From Deltaproteobacteria bacterium (GTDB lineage Bacteria; Desulfobacterota; Desulfuromonadia; Desulfuromonadales; Geothermobacteraceae): DNA of 19,761 nucleotides. The notes below the pieces were generated by a model that saw only the letters and a list, made by a program, of their open reading frames with translations, had not been told where the DNA came from and ran no database searches. The DNA is taken from positions 1 to 19,761 of the forward strand of contig RFIO01000194.1 of NCBI GenBank assembly GCA_003695205.1, given 5' to 3'. The translations under genes were made by a program, and so were the position numbers. Shown here one piece after another: positions 6,289 through 13,938 of the stretch (position 1 is the stretch's first letter; every line of letters begins with the position of its first letter).

Positions 6289-6891
6289 TCAAGAGTCGGC
6301 CCGACAGCGCTTCCGTACCGGTGCCCCGGCAGCAGCCCACCGATGACGCAAAGCCAGCAGAACGAGCAGTCCACCGCAGCTTATCCCTGCAAGGTGGGCG
6401 GCAAAACGAACCCAGGAAACTCCTGTCATCAGGGACGCCGCCTCCAGCAGGAGGAAGAAGCTGAACAGTGCGAAAGGGAGGCGGGTCGCACGCGGCTGGT
6501 TCAAGGTCCCCATGAACAAAAGACCGGAGAACAGGCCCCAGAAAATCAAATAGCAGGCCAGGGCAACAAGGCGATGCTCCCCACTCCAGCCGACCATGGG
6601 GGACAGGAACAGGGCGATCAGGGACAGCCAGAAAAACCCGAAGGATGTGAAGGCGACGGCACCAAAAACACACCGGCGCGTCCATTCATAGAGCCCGGCC
6701 AGGATCTGCAGTCCGCCTCCGTAGAACAGAACAGAGGCCAACCAGTTATCCCCGAAGGTCACCAGATGGGCCCGGTTGAAGGAAAAGAGCATCAGAGTCA
6801 GTCCCATAACAACGAAACCTGTTGCAGTCGGGCTGTCTGTTGAGCTACGCCAACGATTCTCACCCTGAATGTTTTTTTCGATATCCGCCAT
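6289..6891 (-). CDS. SatP-like acetate/succinate transporter (GPR1/FUN34/YaaH family)
   Basis: 200-aa, six-helix membrane protein. The family hallmark segments are present: FYGGGLQILAGLYEW (helix 2-3 region) and FGAVAFTSFGFFWLSLIALF. Bacterial SatP (about 188 aa) moves acetate and succinate with protons. The usual N-terminal NPAPLGL signature is degenerate here (DSPTATGFVV), so the specificity may differ. The ATG at 6891 is chosen because GGGGGAGGA lies just upstream; an in-frame ATG at 6978 lacks a ribosome binding site and would add a low-complexity tail. A sigma-54 promoter at 7142-7157 and a dyad pair at 7240-7284 lie upstream. The small membrane protein gene follows 46 bp downstream. Confidence 0.8.
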   Translation of the reverse strand: MADIEKNIQGENRWRSSTDSPTATGFVVMGLTLMLFSFNRAHLVTFGDNWLASVLFYGGGLQILAGLYEWTRRCVFGAVAFTSFGFFWLSLIALFLSPMVGWSGEHRLVALACYLIFWGLFSGLLFMGTLNQPRATRLPFALFSFFLLLEAASLMTGVSWVRFAAHLAGISCGGLLVLLALRHRWAAAGAPVRKRCRADS

Positions 6892-7141
6892 GATGTCCTC
6901 CCCCTTTGCAGAAATGCTACGCCGACCCCAACGCCGGCCGAAAGCTCCTTCTGGCCCAGACCCTTCACGAGGGTTCATCGCGAAACCGGTGGGGAGCCGT
7001 AAGAATCTGGCCAGGCGCAGCGATGAGTGTTGCAGTCATTGCAGCGCGCTGTCGAAACGCGAAGAGCGAGTACGGCCAGAGACGATGGACCAGCGCCGGT
7101 TGCAGCAGAAGCTTTCGTGAAGAGCTCGAGTTGTAGGCAGG

Positions 7142-7157
7142 CGCAAGAAACACGCCA
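7142..7157 (-). promoter_or_regulatory. Sigma-54 promoter of the satP-like unit
   Basis: On the minus strand TGGCGTG-TTTC-TTGCG, with GG-N10-GC spacing exact (plus-strand GC 7143-7144, CC 7155-7156). It matches five of seven -24 bases (TGGC and the final G) and all of TTGC. The predicted start is near 7131. Two dyads centred about 115 and 146 bp upstream and the sigma-54 activator gene next door support it. Confidence 0.7.
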
Positions 7158-7239
7158 ACAGGGACTGAACGCCGGGCAGAAAGAAACCTTTAAATTCGAA
7201 AAGTTACGCAGGCAAGAGATACGACCTGGCCGCTGTCGT

Positions 7240-7253
7240 TTGCAAAATTGCAA
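7240..7253. promoter_or_regulatory. Dyad site 4, TTGCA-N4-TGCAA
   Basis: TTGCA-AAAT-TGCAA, with the same 5-bp arms and 4-bp spacer as the sites upstream of the MFS unit. It is the promoter-proximal member of the satP-side pair. Confidence 0.6.
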
Positions 7254-7270
7254 CTCGGAGCAGCAGCGCC

Positions 7271-7284
7271 TTGCAAATCTGCAA
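7271..7284. promoter_or_regulatory. Dyad site 5, TTGCA-N4-TGCAA
   Basis: TTGCA-AATC-TGCAA. Its centre is 31 bp from that of site 4, almost the same spacing as the MFS-side pair (32 bp). Confidence 0.6.
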
Positions 7285-7375
7285 AACCCGCAAAAAATGG
7301 TCAGCAACCAGCGACAGAATCTCCGAAAAAACGCTTGGGGGACAGCAGGCGACCAAAAGACTTCCGTAGCAGAGA

Positions 7376-8740
7376 CTACAGCACATCCGTTTTTTTGAGA
7401 CGATACTTCTTCAACTTGCGATAGATGGTGGCCATGTTCATTCCCGCGGCTGCGGCGGCCTCCTCGACGTTGCCGTTGAATCGGCGCAGCAGGTCCCGCA
7501 GGTAATCAACTTCGAAACGAGCCAGAGCTTCCCCGTATCGCAGTCGGTCCGAGTCCCCCTCCGAGGGCAGGGACATCAACTGGGACAGCGTGTCCAGACC
7601 GATACGTTCCTCAGTTTCGATGGCCAAGGCGGCCTCCACCAGATTTCGCAATTGCCGGATATTTCCGGGCCAGGGGCAGGCCGTCAGAACATCCATGGCC
7701 TCCGGCGTGAATCCCTTAAGGGATGTGCCGTGTTCCTGGTTGAAATGGTCCAGGAAGGCGTTGGCGAGCAGGGGAATATCCATGGCACGCTGGCGCAGGG
7801 GCGGCAGGTGCAGATTCACGACATTGAGCCGATAAAAGAGGTCCTCTCGAAAATCTCCAGCCGCCACGGCTTGCTCCAGGTCGGCGTTGGTCGCCGAAAT
7901 CAATCGGACGTCCACCCGGGTGGGGCGGGTATCGCCCAGGCGGGTGAACTCACGCTCCTCAAGAAAACGAAGAAGGGTTTTCTGCACGTTCAGCGGCAGG
8001 TTGCCAACCTCATCCAGAAAGAGCGTGCCGCCATCGGCAGCCTGCAGCAGACCTTCCCGGTCCTGGTTTGCCCCGGTAAAGGCCCCCTTGCGATAACCGA
8101 ACAGTTCGCTTTCGAGCACCGTTTCGGGCAGGGCACCGCAATTGATGGCGATGAATCGCCGGTCACGGCGCGGGGAGTTGAAATGGATAGCGCGCGCGAT
8201 AACCTCCTTGCCGGTTCCGGACTCCCCCGTTATCAGTACGGAAATATCACGGCCGGCCACTTTTTCGACCCGGGCAAGGACCTGTCCTATCTCCGGTGAC
8301 TGCCCGACAATGTTGGAAAAATCGAAACGCTGTGCCAACTCCTTTTTCAGATCAAGGTTTTCCGCCAGCAGTCTTGTATGGTTGAGGGCGTTGCGCACCC
8401 GGTAGACAAGCTCTTCCGGCTCGAAAGGCTTGGTCAGCATGTCGTAGGCCCCCTTTCGCAGAGCCTGAATCGACATATCCACGGTCGCATAGGCCGTGAT
8501 CATGATCACCGGCAGCGACGGCTCCCGCTCTCGAAGATGATCCAACAGTTCCAGGCCGTCCATCTCGGGCATTTTGACATCGGTAATGACCAGATCCCAG
8601 ACGCCGGGCTGATACTCGGCAAGGGCCTGCCTCGGGTCGACATAGGTTCTGGTGCCGTAACCGTGGTCGAACAGCACGGTTTCCATCATCCGGCAAAGCC
8701 CTTCTTCGTTGTCGATGATCATGATATTGACCTGGTTCAT
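7376..8740 (-). CDS. Sigma-54-dependent response regulator (NtrC family)
   Basis: 454-aa activator. The receiver domain (residues ~3-120) has the acidic pocket near D10, the phosphoacceptor D54 (VITDVKMPEMDG) and K104 (TKPF). The AAA+ domain follows: Walker A GESGTGKE (172-179), GAFTGA (219-224, the sigma-54 contact loop), Walker B LFLDE (240-244) and the late CPWPGNIRQLRNLVE block. The C-terminal Fis-type helix-turn-helix (GNVEEAAAAAGMNMATIYRKLKKYRL) binds DNA. The ATG at 8740 overlaps the kinase stop codon (ATGA), so the pair is translationally coupled. It probably activates the two nearby sigma-54 promoters through the TTGCA-N4-TGCAA dyads. This target link is inference. Confidence 0.93.
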   Translation of the reverse strand: MNQVNIMIIDNEEGLCRMMETVLFDHGYGTRTYVDPRQALAEYQPGVWDLVITDVKMPEMDGLELLDHLREREPSLPVIMITAYATVDMSIQALRKGAYDMLTKPFEPEELVYRVRNALNHTRLLAENLDLKKELAQRFDFSNIVGQSPEIGQVLARVEKVAGRDISVLITGESGTGKEVIARAIHFNSPRRDRRFIAINCGALPETVLESELFGYRKGAFTGANQDREGLLQAADGGTLFLDEVGNLPLNVQKTLLRFLEEREFTRLGDTRPTRVDVRLISATNADLEQAVAAGDFREDLFYRLNVVNLHLPPLRQRAMDIPLLANAFLDHFNQEHGTSLKGFTPEAMDVLTACPWPGNIRQLRNLVEAALAIETEERIGLDTLSQLMSLPSEGDSDRLRYGEALARFEVDYLRDLLRRFNGNVEEAAAAAGMNMATIYRKLKKYRLKKTDVL

Positions 8741-10707
8741 GGCGCCACCCCTTCCTGGCATAAGGGCAGAAGAACAGTTACCGTCGTTCCCACGCCGGGC
8801 TCACTGTCAATACTGATCTGCCCGTGATGCTGGTCGATAATCTGGCGAGTGATAGCCAGCCCGAGTCCTGTCCCCCTCGCCCGGGTGGTAAAGAACGGTT
8901 CAAATATCTTTTCCAGGTGTTCCTCGCTGATACCGCTGCCGTTGTCCCAGATCGAAATCACCGCCATATCCTCCTCGAGGCCGGTACGAACTTCGACGAC
9001 ACCTCCCCGACTGACGGCGGCTCCGGCATTCAGGAGCAGGTTGATGGCCACCTGACGCAACTGGTCACCGTCGGCTTCGATGTTCGGAAGGGCTGGATCG
9101 AACTTCTTCCTGATTCGGACGTGGTGCAGTTCGGTATGATTCGAGGCGAAATCGATAATCTCATCCAGCAGGGCGTTGAGGTCAAGCAGTCCCAGATCCG
9201 GTCTCGGGGTTCGGGCGAAACTGAGCAGGTCCTGTACGATCTTCTTGCAGCGCTTGCTTTCCCTCTTGATTTCAACGATGAACCGGTGATTGGGGTCCTC
9301 TTCGGGAACCTTGCCCTCAAGGTAGCCGGCGTATCCAAGGATCACTCCGAGCGGGTTGTTGATTTCGTGCGCAACTCCCGAGGAAAGAACGCCTATTGAC
9401 GCCATCTTCCCCTGCTGCGCCAGGTTGGCCTCCAATTCCTTATGGGCCTGGATGATGCTGGTCATCCTGTTGAAGGTGGCCGCCAGCTCCCCCAGTTCAT
9501 CCCGGCTGTCCACCTGCATGCGGGCGTCGAAACGCCCCCGTTTGACCCTACGAATGACGGCAGTCATGTGCCGGATCGGATCAGTCAGGACCTTTGCAGC
9601 GAGAAATACCATGGCAACAGCGATACATCCCACCACCAGAGGCACCAGGAAGATGCTCTGCATGATGCGCCATTTGATGAGATTCGCCTCGGCATAAAAT
9701 TCATCTTCGTAGCTGCCGACCGCGACTATCCAGTCCCAGGGTTCGAAATAGCGATAGCGCACGATCTTCATGCGCGCTTTTTTCTCTCCTTCATTGCGCC
9801 AGGGATAGCGGATCCATCCTTCCTTTGTTTCACACATTTTGCGAATAAAGGCCCGCCCTGAGGAGTCGACCCGATCGTAGATATTCTCCCCCTCGGCGTC
9901 CGGATGGATCAGCAGATTTCCCATGCGGTCCATGCAGTAGATGTAGCCGGTACGCCCGACCTTCTTGCGCTTGATCTTTTCCTTCAATTCGGCAAAGGAG
10001 CGTCGCTCGTACCGCGCGTCCCGATAGCCTTCGTCAAGATAGCTTCCGGCTGCTATGATCCAATCCCAGGGGGGAAAATAGCTGAATGCGGCAATTTTCA
10101 TGCGCGGTTGCCGCTCTCCGCGGCCCGGATTGCGCCAGGGGTAGACAATGTAGTCGACCTCACCGGGACCGAGTTTGACCGCGCGCGAAACCAGATCCCG
10201 AATAAAAAACCGTCCTGCCTCGTCCTGCTCATCGAGGATGTTGTCCCCCGCGCGCGAAGGATGAACCGCCAACCGTCCAGAGCTCTCGAGAACGAACAGA
10301 TAACCACTCGGCCCAAGGTGAACATCGGCAAGTGCCCGGCCCACCCCGGATCGGGCCGAATCCGGTGTCAGCACCCCGGATTCGACCTTGCGCTGTTCGG
10401 CTTTGACGAGGTTTGCAGCCAGATCGACCATAACCTTGAGATCCTGGCGGACCGTCTGCTCCTTGTCGGCCTGGTAGGTTTTGAACTGCCTGTCGTGCGC
10501 ATCGAGCAGGTCGAGGGTAAAGCCGGCCATGTGGTCGAGATCAGCCCGGCTGGTGGTCGTGATGCCGAGGGTGGCCTGCCTGCTGGCAACAAATCCGATC
10601 AGGGCGCCTATGACAACAATGGGAATGACAACCAGCGGCAGAACGACCACCAGCATCTTCCAGCGAATCTGCAGGTTGTTGACAATACGGAAGATGCGCC
10701 CAACCAT
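8737..10707 (-). CDS. Membrane histidine kinase with two tandem Cache-type sensor repeats
   Basis: 656-aa sensor kinase. TM1 spans ~18-42. The periplasmic region (~45-345) contains two similar Cache_2-like units: GYLFVLESSGRLAVHP with YPWRN and YFPPWDWIIAAGSY (~135-223), then GYIYCMDRMGNLLIHP with YPWRN and YFEPWDWIVAVGSY (~254-333). TM2 is ~350-370, HAMP ~371-420, then HisKA with H447 (SSGVAHEINNPLG) and HATPase_c with the N-box (NLLLNA, 556-561), DNGSGI (588-593), FEPFFTT (602-608) and GTGLGLA (612-618). Cache_2-type domains in other bacteria often bind C2-C3 carboxylates; the flanking carboxylate-type transporters fit that, but the ligand is inferred. The start has AGAGGCGG upstream. Confidence 0.93.
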   Translation of the reverse strand: MVGRIFRIVNNLQIRWKMLVVVLPLVVIPIVVIGALIGFVASRQATLGITTTSRADLDHMAGFTLDLLDAHDRQFKTYQADKEQTVRQDLKVMVDLAANLVKAEQRKVESGVLTPDSARSGVGRALADVHLGPSGYLFVLESSGRLAVHPSRAGDNILDEQDEAGRFFIRDLVSRAVKLGPGEVDYIVYPWRNPGRGERQPRMKIAAFSYFPPWDWIIAAGSYLDEGYRDARYERRSFAELKEKIKRKKVGRTGYIYCMDRMGNLLIHPDAEGENIYDRVDSSGRAFIRKMCETKEGWIRYPWRNEGEKKARMKIVRYRYFEPWDWIVAVGSYEDEFYAEANLIKWRIMQSIFLVPLVVGCIAVAMVFLAAKVLTDPIRHMTAVIRRVKRGRFDARMQVDSRDELGELAATFNRMTSIIQAHKELEANLAQQGKMASIGVLSSGVAHEINNPLGVILGYAGYLEGKVPEEDPNHRFIVEIKRESKRCKKIVQDLLSFARTPRPDLGLLDLNALLDEIIDFASNHTELHHVRIRKKFDPALPNIEADGDQLRQVAINLLLNAGAAVSRGGVVEVRTGLEEDMAVISIWDNGSGISEEHLEKIFEPFFTTRARGTGLGLAITRQIIDQHHGQISIDSEPGVGTTVTVLLPLCQEGVAP

Positions 10708-10735
10708 GAACCGCCTCTAAGGAAGGATGCCGCAG

Positions 10736-10754
10736 GGTAACGCGAAGCGCTACC
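10736..10754. other. 8-bp hairpin between the YkgJ-like gene and the kinase gene
   Basis: GGTAACGC-GAA-GCGCTACC pairs over 8 bp with one mismatch (G-U in minus-strand RNA) and a 3-nt loop. It lies in the 72-bp gap before the kinase gene. No T-tract follows, so it may attenuate or process an operon transcript rather than terminate it. Confidence 0.3.
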
Positions 10755-10779
10755 GAGGTCAAGGCGGCGCGGGCAGGAA

Positions 10780-11184
10780 TCAACCGGCCCGTTTTGGTCG
10801 CCAGGCGCAGAAACCCGGCCGGGGACCGACCAGGGGATGGTTGCGGCAGGTCTTCGGCCGGCGGTCGTAGATGGTGCAGAGGCGGTCTTCCGGGTCGAGA
10901 TAGACACAATCCTCGTTGGCCATTCGTGACAGGATGAACTTGCCGGTCGCCGGACTGTAGCGGTCAACAACCCCCTGTCGCGCCAGCTGCCTCGCAATGC
11001 GATGAGGCGGCACATCCCGCTCGAATTCGTCCACCAGCCCCATCCCGACCAGGTCGTCCAGGTCGACCTCGACCTCAAGGCGGCAGCAACTTCCTTCGCA
11101 GCTGCGACACAGACGGGCCCGGTAACGAACCCAGGTGGACGGACGCGCCAGGTCCGCCTCCCGGGGCGCGCGCGTACTTTTCAT
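10780..11184 (-). CDS. YkgJ-family Cys-cluster protein
   Basis: 134-aa soluble protein of the YkgJ/UPF0153 type, thought to bind zinc or an iron-sulfur cluster. The cysteines are C26, C29, C33, C34 (CRSCEGSCC) and a later set: C93, C103, C113 and C126 in DCVYLDPEDRLCTIYDRRPKTCRNHP...GFC. The RPxxCRxxP segment is a family hallmark. No specific function is known to me. The ATG at 11184 follows CAGGAGTTT. It lies 100 bp after the AI-2E gene and 72 bp before the kinase gene, so operon membership is uncertain. Confidence 0.8.
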   Translation of the reverse strand: MKSTRAPREADLARPSTWVRYRARLCRSCEGSCCRLEVEVDLDDLVGMGLVDEFERDVPPHRIARQLARQGVVDRYSPATGKFILSRMANEDCVYLDPEDRLCTIYDRRPKTCRNHPLVGPRPGFCAWRPKRAG

Positions 11185-11284
11185 AAACTCCTGCCTCCGG
11201 ATTGATCGGCTGGTCCCGCACCGGACAGCGCGGGCAACGGGAGCGCATCCTAACAGAAGACGTCCCCGGAGGAAACCCGTCGGA

Positions 11285-12397
11285 TCAGCTGTCGAATTCT
11301 CCCAGAGGCAGGGCGAAGGTCTGCCGGTAGTAGCGGATCTCGATAATGACGATCTTGAGGATGCTGGCCACCGGCACGCCGATGATCATGCCGAGAACAC
11401 CGTAGAGCTTGCCCCCCATGATGATTGCGATGATCACCCAGAGAGGGTGCAGGTTGGAGACATGCGAGATCAGGATCGGGATGAGAATAAAGTTATCGAC
11501 TATCACCTGGGCGATCAGCAGATAGACAACAACAATCCACCAGAACTGGGCACCGATGCCAAGGTCTACCATGGCGATCAGGATGCCGGGAATCATGCCG
11601 ACGATCGGACCGATGTAGGGAACCAGATTGGTAATACCGGCAAACAGGGCCAACAGCGGCGCGTAGCGAATGTCGGTTACGGACAGGCCGACACCGACCA
11701 CCAGGCCGACGATGGCCGCCTCGGTGATGCGGCCGCGCACAAACTGACTCAGTTGCCGACTGATGAGCCAGGCAAGGTCGTGCGCCATTTCGTAGTAGCG
11801 GTTCGGCACCAGACCGACCGAGGCACGCACAATCTTCTGGCCGTCGCGCAGAAAAAAGAAGGTAAACAGGGGGACAAGGACCATCAGCCCGCCGATTTTC
11901 AGTGCCGACCCGGTGGTCTGGGCAAGGATATGGCTGAACAGCCGCTCGGCCAGCACCCGGCCGCGGGAGGGGAGATCGAAACCGCCGATGTAGGGAAAAA
12001 TCTCCTGGACGCGAGCCTGGGCCTCCTTGAGCAGTGCAATGCCCCGTCCAAGGTAACGTGGCAGGTCGGTCCGCAGGGAAAACCACATCTCCGCCCAATG
12101 CGGGCTGAGCCAGCTGAAGGCCAGGTAGAGGCCGGATGCGACCAGGGCAAAGACTAGAAAAATCGACGCCGTGCGCGTCAGTGGACCACGTTCGAACAAG
12201 CGCACCAGCGGCTCAAGCAGAAAGCTTAGCACCAGGGCCAGCAGCACCGGCAGCACGATACCGGTCGTGGCGGTATGCAGAAGTTCGGTGATGCGCGAGG
12301 CAGAGGAAAAGATGGCCAGACCGCTGGCGATGCTGGCGGTCATCACCAGGAAAAAGAGCAGGACGTGCCCTCGGGTCAGGCCATTGGACTCCGCCAT
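11285..12397 (-). CDS. AI-2E family (PerM/YdiK-type) membrane transporter
   Basis: 370-aa polytopic inner-membrane protein with about eight hydrophobic helices. Two N-terminal helices, a long mainly polar stretch (~90-160), then family blocks PLFTFFFLRDGQKI, QLSQFVRGRITEAAIVGLVVGVGLSV, GITNLVPYIGPIVGMIPGILIA and HPLWVIIAIIMGGKLYGVLGMIIGVPVASILKI. These identify the AI-2E/UPF0118 family, whose members include exporters of AI-2 and Na+/H+ antiporters; the substrate here is unknown. Its start codon overlaps the stop codon of the upstream CNBD gene by one base (TGATG), so the two are coupled. Confidence 0.9.
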   Translation of the reverse strand: MAESNGLTRGHVLLFFLVMTASIASGLAIFSSASRITELLHTATTGIVLPVLLALVLSFLLEPLVRLFERGPLTRTASIFLVFALVASGLYLAFSWLSPHWAEMWFSLRTDLPRYLGRGIALLKEAQARVQEIFPYIGGFDLPSRGRVLAERLFSHILAQTTGSALKIGGLMVLVPLFTFFFLRDGQKIVRASVGLVPNRYYEMAHDLAWLISRQLSQFVRGRITEAAIVGLVVGVGLSVTDIRYAPLLALFAGITNLVPYIGPIVGMIPGILIAMVDLGIGAQFWWIVVVYLLIAQVIVDNFILIPILISHVSNLHPLWVIIAIIMGGKLYGVLGMIIGVPVASILKIVIIEIRYYRQTFALPLGEFDS

Positions 12398-12924
12398 CAG
12401 TCCTGTCCCTCTGCCTGCAGCTCGTGCAGGGCGTGATGCAGCCGTTTCAGTTCCCGGTCGGCCAGATGCAGACGCTCGCTCATGGCCCGCGTCAACCCGA
12501 ACAGCAATCTGAGAGCCAGACGGGGGTTTTTCTCCATGCAGTCGAGCAGGTCGGCCCTGAAGAACCCGACCAGCTGGCTCTTTTCCAGGGTGCGTGCTGA
12601 CGCGGTGCGTACAGCCGGGCTGACCAGGGTGGTTTCGCCAAAGAAATCCCCCGCCTCAAGTACGGCAATTTCATGTTCATGGCCACTGCTGTCGCGGGTG
12701 AAGATCTTGACCCGGCCGTTGCGGATGAGATAGAGGCCAGATCCGGGGTCGCCTTCGGAAAAGACCGTCTCCTTGTCATCGTAGTCACGCGGGTGCACAA
12801 GGGCGGCAAGCTGACGCAGATCCCTCGGCTTCATTTCGGCAAACAGGGGGATCGAGCCGAGAAAACCGGCCAGCGAATCGTCTCCGGTCTTCTGACCGAA
12901 TACATTCCTCCAAAGCAGCGACAT
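12397..12924 (-). CDS. Cyclic-nucleotide-binding-domain protein without DNA-binding domain
   Basis: 175-aa protein: short N-terminal segment, then a cNMP-binding beta-roll (~22-135; SIPLFAEMKPRDLRQLA, EGDPGSGLYLIRNGRVKIF, AGDFFGETTLVSPAVRTASARTLE). The phosphate-binding cassette has FGET (95-98) and R106 followed by TAS, consistent with real cNMP binding. The C-terminus is a helix rich in charged residues (~145-170), not a helix-turn-helix, so it is not a CRP-type regulator. The ATG follows a GGAGGGAGG tract directly. Its coupling to the AI-2E protein suggests it regulates that transporter; this is inference. Confidence 0.85.
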   Translation of the reverse strand: MSLLWRNVFGQKTGDDSLAGFLGSIPLFAEMKPRDLRQLAALVHPRDYDDKETVFSEGDPGSGLYLIRNGRVKIFTRDSSGHEHEIAVLEAGDFFGETTLVSPAVRTASARTLEKSQLVGFFRADLLDCMEKNPRLALRLLFGLTRAMSERLHLADRELKRLHHALHELQAEGQD

Positions 12925-12959
12925 GCCTCCCTCCCGGCAAACTGCGACAGGCTATATCA

Positions 12960-13817
12960 TCAGGGGGCGAGCAGCTTCTCCACCTCGGGCGGAAACGGCT
13001 CGTTGACAACGTAATCGGCAAAAACCACGTCGAGCAGGTCGGTCTTGTCACCCCGGCGGGCAACCCGTTTCTGGCGAACCGGCAACCAGATGCCGTCGAA
13101 CTGTTCAAATTCCGTTTCGAGACGGATATCGACCGAACCGTCAAAACTGGTCAGCAAAACTTCGGTCGGCAGCCAGCCGGATGAAACCTCCCGATAACGG
13201 GCCTCCAGGGTGAAGATCTGTCCCGCGGTCGAGACCTCCATGCGCTTGACCACTTCGCGCTTCGGGTCGAGGTCGATGACCAGCCTTGTGATGCCGGTCT
13301 GGGGCAGGTCGAGACCGCGACCGTAGAAGGCTCCGTTGAGATTGGCCGGTTGGGAAAACGTCAGGGTCACGCTCTGCAGGTTGACGCCTGCCAGGTCACT
13401 TTCAATGACACCGACTTCGGCCTGTTCCAGCAGGCGGTCACGCTCTCCTCCCTTGCCAACAGGCAGGAAGAAATCAAACAGCTCAAGGGACAGGCTGCGG
13501 GAGAATTTCCCGGCCATCTCCTGCATGAGGGGAAAGACGTTGGGGCCTTCGGCGCGAACCAGCGACTTACCGCTGCTGCGCTGCCAGTACTTGCGCACCA
13601 CCGGCGCAGGCGGCCGGGCAACATCGGCAGGCAGATGTGCTGTCATCTGCTCTATCGTCTGGCGAATGCGGTCGGTCTGCACCGTGACCACGTAATTCTC
13701 CAGGGCGGGCTGGCGCTTGGCGTAGGAACGGGCAACCTTGTCGAGGACAGGAATCGGGGCGGAAACAGCGGCCGCGGGCAGGAAAAACAGCAGCAGGACA
13801 ACAGCCAGAAGACGCAC
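12960..13817 (-). CDS. Secreted protein of unknown function, possible LolA/LolB-like fold
   Basis: 285-aa protein with a clear signal peptide (MRLLAVVLLLFFLPAAAVSA, cleavage near residue 20). There is no lipobox cysteine. The mature part is beta-rich: VVRKYWQRSSGKSLVRAEG, VTLTFSQPANLNG, GITRLVIDLDPKREVVKRMEVS, FTLEARYREVSSGWLPTEVLLTSFDGSVDIRLETEF, WLPVRQKRV. Alternating strands with the sense 'substrate-like backbone fitting' recall the outer-membrane lipoprotein-sorting protein fold, but I do not recognise a specific family. It is divergent from uvrC and ends 35 bp before the CNBD gene, so it may be the first gene of that operon. Confidence 0.7.
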   Translation of the reverse strand: MRLLAVVLLLFFLPAAAVSAPIPVLDKVARSYAKRQPALENYVVTVQTDRIRQTIEQMTAHLPADVARPPAPVVRKYWQRSSGKSLVRAEGPNVFPLMQEMAGKFSRSLSLELFDFFLPVGKGGERDRLLEQAEVGVIESDLAGVNLQSVTLTFSQPANLNGAFYGRGLDLPQTGITRLVIDLDPKREVVKRMEVSTAGQIFTLEARYREVSSGWLPTEVLLTSFDGSVDIRLETEFEQFDGIWLPVRQKRVARRGDKTDLLDVVFADYVVNEPFPPEVEKLLAP

Positions 13818-13875
13818 AGCACACCTCCGACATCACAGGGACGCAACCCGGGTGCAATGACCCGGAAGACGTTGT

Positions 13876-13903
13876 ATTATAGCTCAACTACCTGCAACGA
13901 CAA
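13876..13903 (-). promoter_or_regulatory. Sigma-70 promoter for the secreted-protein gene
   Basis: On the minus strand TTGTCG (13903-13898), a 16-bp spacer and a consensus TATAAT -10 (13881-13876). The predicted start is near 13869, about 52 bp above the ATG at 13817. The -10 is perfect; the -35 matches four of six bases. Confidence 0.6.
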
Positions 13904-13938
13904 ACCAAAATCCCGACAGCATCGGAATTGCCACACCC

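Larger units (their letters stand above)
6892..7375. other. Long intergenic control region and ~240-nt leader of the satP-like unit
   Basis: No convincing gene was found here. It holds the sigma-54 promoter (minus strand) and two dyads. The predicted transcript start near 7131 leaves a leader of about 240 nt before the SatP-like ATG; the leader has no clear conserved small ORF. A degenerate dyad (TTTGCA-GAAA-TGCTAC, 6905-6920) lies just upstream of the SatP-like ribosome binding site. A weak IHF-like match sits between promoter and dyads near 7193-7205. No clear terminator for the regulator gene ending at 7376 is seen, only weak hairpins with T-runs on the minus strand near 7295-7335. Confidence 0.55.

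Noticed and set aside
6916..6929. GC-N10-CC (minus-strand sigma-54 pattern) close to the SatP-like start
   Set aside because: The -24 (TGGGGTC) and -12 (TAGCA) elements are poor, and it would leave a leader of only about 14 nt. The site at 7142-7157 is far better.
7030..7044. TTGCAG-TCA-TTGCAG in the satP-like leader
   Set aside because: It is a direct repeat and not a dyad, so it does not match the proposed operator.
11135..12157. 340-aa plus-strand ORF opposite the AI-2E gene
   Set aside because: Composition rich in D, H, N and Q is the expected complement of a membrane protein; no ribosome binding site or motif.
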